A stretch of 5,201 nucleotides of DNA from an uncultured Candidatus Saccharibacteria bacterium (GTDB lineage: Bacteria > Patescibacteriota > Saccharimonadia > Saccharimonadales > Saccharimonadaceae), in assembly GCA_934700415.1 (NCBI GenBank), contig CAKUXN010000042.1:1-5201 (forward strand), given 5' to 3'. A program made the position numbers and the translations under genes. The notes beneath the pieces were generated by a model that saw nothing but the letters and a program-made list of their open reading frames with translations, did not search any database and was not told the origin of the DNA. Position 1 is the stretch's first letter; each line of letters opens with the position of its first letter. Below are positions 1 to 5,201 of this stretch, one piece after another.

Positions 1-1723
1 TTTCAAGAAGGCTTGGTACAATTGATTGCCTAATATATTGCAAATCAGGACTAATCGAATTAATAATCTTATATGAATTTTTTGCATCTAATCCTGCTTT
101 TTTAAGTAGTCTCTCACTTACAAAGCTATAAGTTAAAAGCTCATTTCCACCAAAACCACTCAAAATATCACGCACCTTAGTTTTTAGTTCAAGCATTTTA
201 TTAGGAGTAGCTGCCAAATGTCGTGACAAAACTGGAACTATATTGTCATATCCTAACAAGCGTCCTACTTCTTCAATAATATCTTCTTTTATATGAATAT
301 CTGTTCGCCATTCTGGCACAGTGATTTTTAAATCTTCACGGTGATCATGAATTTTAAAACCAACATTTTCAAGCGTATCCATTATAGTCTTTTTATCGTA
401 AGTTGTGCCAAGCAAATTGTTAATCTCATCCGTAGTAATTTCTACTTTAACTTGATGGGCATCCTCAGTATATACGTCGACGACTTCGCTTACTCTAAAA
501 CCATCCGAAAGCATCTCAGCACATTTTTTAGCAACTTTCAAAGTTTGGTATGCGGGCTGACCTTTCGTAAAACGAGTAATAGCTTCCGAAAAAATACCAT
601 GAGCCATTTGAGTTTTGCGTAAATTATATAAACTAAAGGTAGCCGATTCCAAAATAATATTTTTTGTATTATCATCAATCGCAGTCACCAAGCCACCCAT
701 CGCACCAGCAAGTGCCACCGGCTCATCGCCACTACAAATCACGATATCATTATCGTTAAGATCGGTTTCTTTTCCGTCGAGTAAAGTTAATTTCTCGCCA
801 TTACGAGCCAAACGAACGTTAATCTCAGGTTGCTTTTTCCCGCCAACGGCAACAAACTTATCGTAGTCAAAAGCGTGTAATGGCTGGCCAGTCAAAAGCA
901 TCAGATAATTTGTAGCGTCCACTATTGAATCAATGGGTCGCATACCAGCTTTTGCTAATAATGTGTCTATATATGTCAGATATTTCTTTTTCAGTTCGCC
1001 GTGTTTTTCCATCACTATTGCCGTATAGCGCGCACAAATAGAAGCATCAGCAATACGAACAGATAGGCTCAGTTCTCCACCAATACGTGACGCCCCTAAA
1101 AATTCAAATTCAGCTGAAGAAAAATTGGGTTCAGTAAATTTAACGCCAAGTATTCCAGCTACTTCACGCGCAAATCCAATCAAGCCAAAACAATCAGGCC
1201 TATGCGTCAAAGATTTATTCTCGATTTCAAGGATCAAATCTTTAAGATCAAAAACATCTGCTAATGGCACACCAGGCCCTGCAATTGCGGGATCAATTTC
1301 TACGATACCAGAATGGTCTTCACCGAAATCAAGCTCATCCGCTCCTGCTAACATACCATTTGATTCATATTTGCCAAGCATTTTACGCCTACCAATCACA
1401 AACGGCGCATCTTCATGAACCGAAGCTGGCACTATCGCACCTGGAGCAATCCAAACTGCAAGCATCCCCTCACGTACATTCGGCGCACCACATACTACTT
1501 GTACAAGTTCATTGCTACCGTTATCAATTTGGCACAAAGTTAAATGCGTTTCAGGGATTTTTTCAGCTGTAATAACCTTCACTACGTATATTTTGTCATA
1601 TTTATGCGTCTCATCTATCACGCCTTCTACTTCAACCAATCGTGCGCCAATTAGACGTATTAATTCGTCATCAGCCACCGGAATATTTACGTATTTTTTT
1701 AACCAGTTAAGCGAAATTTTCAT
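1..1723 (-). CDS. pheT: Phenylalanine--tRNA ligase beta subunit, partial (3' end outside the window)
   Basis: This is the beta chain of the cytoplasmic alpha2-beta2 phenylalanyl-tRNA synthetase. It binds tRNA-Phe and hydrolyses misacylated Tyr-tRNA-Phe. The frame is open from an ATG at 1723 to the window edge, giving 574 codons with no stop; bacterial PheT is usually near 790-800 residues, so the last B6-B8 part is missing. Domains in order: N-terminal B1 (MKISLNWLKKYV, 1-12); EMAP/OB-fold tRNA-binding domain about 40-150 (VVCGAPNVREG 77-87, ESNGML 120-125); B3/B4 editing domain about 210-400 (MRPIDSIVDATNY 261-273, GQPLHAFD 279-286, ALAGAMGG 337-344); B5 about 422-497 (VPEWRTDI 469-476, EEVGRLLGYDNI 484-495); start of the catalytic-like core (YIRQSIVPSLL, 563-573). 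Two stretches are atypical: THLTLCQID (59-67) replaces the common HPNADKL-type segment, and SEAITRFTKGQ (379-389) replaces the usual ERGVD-type motif. Both look like features of the lineage rather than damage. The start is fixed by AAGGAG six bases upstream and by direct abutment to the pheS stop. Confidence 0.96.
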   Translation of the reverse strand, partial: MKISLNWLKKYVNIPVADDELIRLIGARLVEVEGVIDETHKYDKIYVVKVITAEKIPETHLTLCQIDNGSNELVQVVCGAPNVREGMLAVWIAPGAIVPASVHEDAPFVIGRRKMLGKYESNGMLAGADELDFGEDHSGIVEIDPAIAGPGVPLADVFDLKDLILEIENKSLTHRPDCFGLIGFAREVAGILGVKFTEPNFSSAEFEFLGASRIGGELSLSVRIADASICARYTAIVMEKHGELKKKYLTYIDTLLAKAGMRPIDSIVDATNYLMLLTGQPLHAFDYDKFVAVGGKKQPEINVRLARNGEKLTLLDGKETDLNDNDIVICSGDEPVALAGAMGGLVTAIDDNTKNIILESATFSLYNLRKTQMAHGIFSEAITRFTKGQPAYQTLKVAKKCAEMLSDGFRVSEVVDVYTEDAHQVKVEITTDEINNLLGTTYDKKTIMDTLENVGFKIHDHREDLKITVPEWRTDIHIKEDIIEEVGRLLGYDNIVPVLSRHLAATPNKMLELKTKVRDILSGFGGNELLTYSFVSERLLKKAGLDAKNSYKIINSISPDLQYIRQSIVPSLLE

Positions 1724-2680
1724 TTAAAACTCCTTCAAGAAATTAAGGTTTCCTGATTCGAAATAGCGTACATCCTTCAAACCATAGCGTAACATTACTA
1801 GTCGGTCAATTCCACCACCCCAAGCAAAACCATGGTATCTCGTCGGGTCGATACCAGCCATTTTAAGTACATTTGGATGAATCATCCCGCACCCCAACAT
1901 TTCCAAAAAGTCACCCTTTTTACCACCTAGTGACTTTGGCTTTTCAATCATAAATTCAAGACTTGGTTCAGTAAATGGAAAATAGCCGGGTTGCGTTCTA
2001 ATATTCAATTTCTGTTCATAGTATTTTTCGAAAAATTCACGCAAAATTCCTAGCATATTACCCATTGTACAATTTTCCGATACATATACACCTTCACACT
2101 GATAAAAAGTATGCTCGTGCGTAGCATCCACATCTTCATTGCGATAAACTCGTCCTGGTACTACGACGGCAATTTCTTTTCCTTCAGCTAGGTTCTTCTT
2201 ATACATTTTGAGTACTCGGTGTTGCATCGTAGATGTATGGGCGGGCGGAATTAGCCCCTCCTCCGTACGGAAAGTATCATATCCATCACGAGCCGGATGT
2301 TCTTTTGCAAAATTCAAAGAGTCGAACATATGGAATTCATCATCTAGCTGCCTAGACTCGATTACGTCAAATCCCATCAACTGATAAATTGAAATTACTC
2401 GGTCGAATTCCGACATCAACGGATGTTTCGAACCATCAAATACCGAGTATACATCTGGTATTTTTTCATTAGGAGCACACGGTGCCGTAATATCAAGTGG
2501 CAAAACTTCTGTATCAAAAGCCTCCTCTTCAACAATACGCATTTTCTCCAATATTTCAGCCTTACGCGCATTAAGCTCTCGACCAAATTCACCACGCTTC
2601 TCCGCCGGCACGTCCTTAATCTTCGCATAATCTGCGTTTAACTTTTTTAATTCTTGTTTTAACCGTTCCAACTCTTGCAT
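1724..2680 (-). CDS. pheS: Phenylalanine--tRNA ligase alpha subunit
   Basis: This is the catalytic alpha chain of phenylalanyl-tRNA synthetase, a class II enzyme that activates Phe with ATP and transfers it to tRNA-Phe in the cytoplasm. It has 318 residues from the ATG at 2680. Visible in order: a short charged helical region (1-55); HPLMSEFDR (86-94); DDEFHMFDSLN and HPARD (113-132); HTSTMQHR (148-155); motif 2, RVYRNEDVDATHEHTFYQCEG (177-197); the Phe-pocket segment YFPFTEPSLEF (233-243); GCGMIHPNVL (263-272); motif 3, GFAWGGGIDRL (284-294), with Trp where FAFG is usual; and the C-terminal FLKEF. An in-frame TTG at 2701 would add seven residues and overlap the preceding gene by 11 bases. 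I prefer the ATG because it leaves the genes 10 bases apart and fits the promoter-like TATAAT. An in-frame TAA at 2716..2714 rules out a longer N-terminus. Compared with E. coli and Bacillus subtilis PheS, the first helix of the N-terminal hairpin and its GKKG motif are absent. The stop abuts the pheT ATG. Confidence 0.97.
   Translation of the reverse strand: MQELERLKQELKKLNADYAKIKDVPAEKRGEFGRELNARKAEILEKMRIVEEEAFDTEVLPLDITAPCAPNEKIPDVYSVFDGSKHPLMSEFDRVISIYQLMGFDVIESRQLDDEFHMFDSLNFAKEHPARDGYDTFRTEEGLIPPAHTSTMQHRVLKMYKKNLAEGKEIAVVVPGRVYRNEDVDATHEHTFYQCEGVYVSENCTMGNMLGILREFFEKYYEQKLNIRTQPGYFPFTEPSLEFMIEKPKSLGGKKGDFLEMLGCGMIHPNVLKMAGIDPTRYHGFAWGGGIDRLVMLRYGLKDVRYFESGNLNFLKEF
1730..1735 (-). promoter_or_regulatory. 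Ribosome binding site of pheT, inside the end of pheS
   Basis: AAGGAG reads on the minus strand six bases before the pheT ATG and lies within the last codons of pheS (Lys-Glu of the terminal FLKEF). The pheS TAA and pheT ATG are directly joined as TAAATG. This fixes the pheT start and suggests translational coupling, so that the two subunits are made in equal amounts. It also shows that this genome does use Shine-Dalgarno sequences, which makes its absence at pheS more telling. Confidence 0.88.
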
Positions 2681-2683
2681 ATA

Positions 2684-2698
2684 TTGTATATTATACAA
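2684..2698. repeat. 15-base palindrome spanning the stop codon of the large gene
   Basis: The two arms are exact 6-base inverted copies, TTGTAT and ATACAA, around a 3-base centre. The palindrome covers the last two codons and stop of the large gene, contains the TATAAT, and ends three bases before the pheS ATG. It has no GC in the stem beyond one pair per arm and no following T run on the transcribed strand, so it is not an intrinsic terminator. It could be an operator over the pheS promoter, or a chance product of AT-rich sequence. Confidence 0.45.
2690..2695 (-). promoter_or_regulatory. Perfect -10 element (TATAAT) just upstream of pheS
   Basis: TATAAT reads on the minus strand with its last base nine bases before the pheS ATG at 2680. 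Transcription would be expected to start near 2683, leaving a leader of about three bases or none. No Shine-Dalgarno sequence is visible upstream of the ATG, which fits leaderless initiation. The -35 region is weak: at 18 bases spacing the hexamer is ATGTAA (2719..2714), with 3 of 6 matches to TTGACA, and there is no TGn extension. The element overlaps the last codon and stop of the preceding gene, so part of the match is coding sequence. Chance is possible in DNA this AT-rich. Confidence 0.5.
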
Positions 2699-5201
2699 CA
2701 AAATTACGATTTCTTACATCTGCAAATTCGATGTCGTTTAATAAAATAATATACACATTATCGGCTAATTGATTTTCGTTATCAAACAATAGTTCATGAG
2801 ATTCTTCGACGGCTGGTGCACCAAACGCATAGCGCGTCGAAGCATCATATTGAGCAATATAATTATAATAATCTAAAGTATCGAGCAAAGCCACTACAGT
2901 ATCTTTCGTTAAACCAGAATAGCGCGCCAAAATTCCTTCATAGGAATTGTCTAGTGGATGTTCTTCATAATAATCATCTAGAAAAGCCGTCACAGCAGAT
3001 TTGCCTTTACCATCCTCGCCAATTAATCCCATCGTTTCAGCAAGCGACTGGTCTTCGATAAATCTTTGGTAATATTTAGCCGTATCCCAGCTCGGCGATT
3101 CTGTAGCAGCAACACTCTCTTCCTTTACCCTGTTACCAGCTACACAAGATTGTCCACCTATATAGCCTATATTTGCCAACAAATCCGTATTACTTACCAC
3201 GTCTATGGTATCTCCAATGATAGGAATTGCGCCTATCGCTGAATTTACCACATTATTAAAAGATGAACTCTCAGTCTGTACAGACCCCCAGCTCCCAAGT
3301 TCATTAGCTATATTCTGGTCTACTATTCCAAACGCCGACGAACGATTATCACAATACAAAATATATTTTGCCAAATCTGATTTACCATTTATAATAACAT
3401 TCCCGTCTTCAGCCACTTCATCCAAAAAGCTATTTTCTTTATCTAACACATTGATAACATCGGCGGGATCGACACCAATCGTAGAAGTATCTGTTATAGA
3501 ATAGGGGTTACAGTAAGCGTCTCCAATTGCACCAATAGATGCCAAGTACGGACAAGTATCTGCGTACTCCTCCTCAGTAGGTAAACTATTTGAAATATCG
3601 TATGCTAATGCAGTCGGGCTAAGCGCTGCAATTGAAGATGATATTGTTGAGGCAGTTGAAGTAACCGCACCTATCACGGTATTAACAGTCAAGAAACTCA
3701 TCATTTGAGTCATCAAATTCCCTATAAAAGTATATTTTGATGTTATGTCAAATGGATTTCTCTGTGAACGTTCATATTTAGCGTTTTCTGCAATTACTTG
3801 TCGTTGCGCTAAAGCAAAATTTGTATATTTTGTTCTATTAGCAAGTGAACCACCATTCGAGCGATGTGTATTTCCAAGATACATGTTAGCTCCAGAGGTT
3901 AAAGCATTACCTAAATCCTCGCCACCAATATCAGTGATTAAATCTCTGGTTAACATATTTGACACAACTGGTGTTATAGCCGAAATCAAGCCCGCCACCG
4001 TTACTCCTATCGCTACGCTGAGGGCAATACCTTTCACAATTTTACCTACTAATGGCCCACACGCAGCTGAAGACATACCAAACGTAAATGCTGCACCTAC
4101 TGCGCCCAATATACACCCTGCAATTTCAATAGCGCTAGTGATTGCAGATACTGCATTAGCGGCAATTTTCGTTACGGCACATGCCTCAAAAGCCTCCATA
4201 CTTGTCCCAAGTCCACCAACGACTCTTTTTATATTACTAGCAAAATTAAAACTCTTTACACTCGGGTCATTCGGATCTACCGAACCGCCACCATAAAGTG
4301 CAGCAATGCCGCTAGATTGCATTGCACTTTTATTTGTAGTTCTTTTTTCGGAACCTAAAGTTTTTACACCGCCCTTGCCATCATCAATAAAATTAGAAGT
4401 TTCGTCGGAGCTGTTCCATGTACCAGTACTAACTAATACAGTATTAGTATTTTCTTTAGACTCATTAAGTGCGGACGTAAGTTCGTTAATTGGCACTTCG
4501 CTGCCATATCCAGCCTTAGTCTTATCAATAGCCTCAAAATAAGAAGTCACTAAATTAATAATTTGAAGTGCCTCACTTGCTGTAACTACCATATTAATAG
4601 CCCCAAAAGTATTCATTACGGTACAAGCAATATTAGCACCTTGCTGAACCTTACCAGAAATATCATTTAATTTTGTTCTAACATCTGCTTCAGTTTTCAG
4701 ATCAGATCTTTTTATTACTGACGGCTCAGGTGAAATATCATCTGCCTTATATTTAGCCCCTTCAGGCGCTTTATATTTACCTGGAGCTACATCATCCGAA
4801 TTAAATGCTCCAGTTTTTGTGTTGCCATCAGAATCAGTTGTCTCTTCATTTGCGCCAACTACTTTCATCCCGCCATCCTGTATATCCTCTGCTCCTTTGG
4901 CTATCATTTCAAGCGCTACTTTTTTAGTATTACCATCTTTTGCTTCGGCAACTTTTTTTTGAAAGTCCCGAAATATATTTCGTGTAATTTTATTACTGCC
5001 CAAAAACTTAGCCGTCAAAGTGCCAAACCAGTTTGCAATCGACCCACGCCACGTCAAAGATCCCTTATTATATCCATTAAAAAAGTCTGCGTTACCTTCG
5101 TATAATTTTTTGAACGAAACTGCCTCAGAATTATAATCTGTATTAAATTTTTTCAAATTCAGTTCAGTAAGAGCTCTGGCAGATTTTTCATCGACTGCCA
5201 C
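2691..5201 (-). CDS. Large conserved hypothetical membrane protein, partial at the 5' end
   Basis: I do not recognise a named function. The frame is open from the window edge for 836 codons to a TAA at 2693..2691. The edge codon is GTG, but no upstream sequence is visible, so it is probably internal and the protein longer. Residues counted from the edge: charged helical part 1-105; hydrophilic Gly/Asp/Lys-rich linker 106-185; hydrophobic segments about 187-222, 340-378, 387-415 and, weaker, 500-533; a polar region 540-690 with Cys 550, 564, 617 and 686; a Tyr- and acid-rich C-terminal domain about 702-795 (AKYYQRFIEDQ, AFLDDYYEEHPLDNSYEG, DYYNYIAQYDASTRYAFG); and a tail ending RNRNFVV. The hydrophobic segments are small-residue rich (Ala, Gly, Ser, Ile, Val), and three follow an Ala-Cys pair (C193, C341, C381). 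The C-terminal domain resembles, from memory, a conserved hypothetical family of Saccharibacteria; this was not checked by search. A cell-envelope or secretion-related role is only a guess from the topology. The gene lies 10 bases before pheS, a housekeeping gene, which gives no functional clue. Confidence 0.9.
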   Translation of the reverse strand: MAVDEKSARALTELNLKKFNTDYNSEAVSFKKLYEGNADFFNGYNKGSLTWRGSIANWFGTLTAKFLGSNKITRNIFRDFQKKVAEAKDGNTKKVALEMIAKGAEDIQDGGMKVVGANEETTDSDGNTKTGAFNSDDVAPGKYKAPEGAKYKADDISPEPSVIKRSDLKTEADVRTKLNDISGKVQQGANIACTVMNTFGAINMVVTASEALQIINLVTSYFEAIDKTKAGYGSEVPINELTSALNESKENTNTVLVSTGTWNSSDETSNFIDDGKGGVKTLGSEKRTTNKSAMQSSGIAALYGGGSVDPNDPSVKSFNFASNIKRVVGGLGTSMEAFEACAVTKIAANAVSAITSAIEIAGCILGAVGAAFTFGMSSAACGPLVGKIVKGIALSVAIGVTVAGLISAITPVVSNMLTRDLITDIGGEDLGNALTSGANMYLGNTHRSNGGSLANRTKYTNFALAQRQVIAENAKYERSQRNPFDITSKYTFIGNLMTQMMSFLTVNTVIGAVTSTASTISSSIAALSPTALAYDISNSLPTEEEYADTCPYLASIGAIGDAYCNPYSITDTSTIGVDPADVINVLDKENSFLDEVAEDGNVIINGKSDLAKYILYCDNRSSAFGIVDQNIANELGSWGSVQTESSSFNNVVNSAIGAIPIIGDTIDVVSNTDLLANIGYIGGQSCVAGNRVKEESVAATESPSWDTAKYYQRFIEDQSLAETMGLIGEDGKGKSAVTAFLDDYYEEHPLDNSYEGILARYSGLTKDTVVALLDTLDYYNYIAQYDASTRYAFGAPAVEESHELLFDNENQLADNVYIILLNDIEFADVRNRNFVV

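Noticed and set aside
661..920. Possible loss of editing-site residues in the PheT B3/B4 domain
   Set aside because: The general motifs are intact, and without an alignment I could not map the published editing residues onto this divergent sequence reliably.
341..1727. Several plus-strand open frames of 71-102 codons opposite pheT
   Set aside because: All are antisense to an unmistakable pheT reading frame, overlap each other in different frames, and show no protein-like motifs.
2416..2641. Short open frames on both strands inside the 5' part of pheS
   Set aside because: They are shadows of the pheS frame, with biased Arg/Leu/Val composition and no independent support.
2678..2701. TTG at 2701 as the start of pheS
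   Set aside because: It would add MLYNIQY, which is not typical of PheS, would overlap the upstream gene by 11 bases and has no Shine-Dalgarno sequence. The ATG at 2680 fits the coiled-coil start and the promoter spacing better.
3745..4296. Plus-strand open frame of 183 codons, opposite the hydrophobic part of the large gene
   Set aside because: It lies entirely antisense to a long, credible minus-strand gene and is rich in Pro, Ala and Thr, as expected from complementing Ala/Gly/Ser codons. It has no recognisable motif and no clear start signal.
4953..4960. A8 run in the large gene (minus strand, CAA AAA AAA G), and a 7-base A run at codons 8-10 of pheT (1694..1700), both in the A-AAA-AAA phase used by slippery sites
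   Set aside because: No stimulatory hairpin or suitably spaced internal Shine-Dalgarno sequence was seen, and the zero frame is long and sensible in both genes. Such runs are expected in Lys codons of AT-rich DNA.
1..5201. Recoding of TGA (Gracilibacteria/Absconditabacteria code)
   Set aside because: All three reading frames are complete and sensible under the standard code. The two stops seen are TAA, and no in-frame TGA needs reading through.

Overview
The window is AT-rich bacterial DNA in which essentially every base is coding, and all of it reads on the minus strand. In transcription order (high to low coordinates) it holds three genes: the 3' part of a large uncharacterised membrane-associated protein (5201..2691, its beginning probably beyond the window edge), pheS (2680..1724) and the first 574 codons of pheT (1723..1, its end beyond the window edge). 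The gaps are 10 bases between the large gene and pheS, and zero bases between pheS and pheT. No stretch over 300 bases lacks a gene, and no tRNA, rRNA, CRISPR array, insertion sequence or intrinsic terminator was seen.

The source is probably a Candidate Phyla Radiation bacterium, most likely Saccharibacteria (TM7). This is an inference from three things. First, the synthetase sequences are divergent in ways I associate with that group: PheT has THLTLCQID where most bacteria have the HPNADKL-type stretch, and SEAITRFTKGQ where most have an ERGVD-type motif, while PheS is shortened at its N-terminus. Second, the C-terminal part of the large protein resembles, from memory, a conserved hypothetical family of Saccharibacteria. 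Third, packing is extremely tight. No in-frame TGA is needed to keep the three frames open, so there is no sign of the UGA-to-glycine recoding of Gracilibacteria and Absconditabacteria.

PheS and PheT together form the heterotetrameric phenylalanyl-tRNA synthetase, which charges tRNA-Phe. The pheT start abuts the pheS stop and has a strong Shine-Dalgarno sequence inside the last pheS codons, so the two are translationally linked. By contrast, pheS has no Shine-Dalgarno sequence. A perfect TATAAT lies just upstream of its ATG, inside a 15-base palindrome, at the spacing expected for a leaderless or nearly leaderless transcript. pheST may therefore be transcribed separately from the large gene although the genes are nearly contiguous.

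The least explained part is the large protein: at least 836 residues, with several hydrophobic segments that follow Ala-Cys motifs, a four-cysteine region, and a Tyr- and acid-rich C-terminal domain. I cannot assign it a function.
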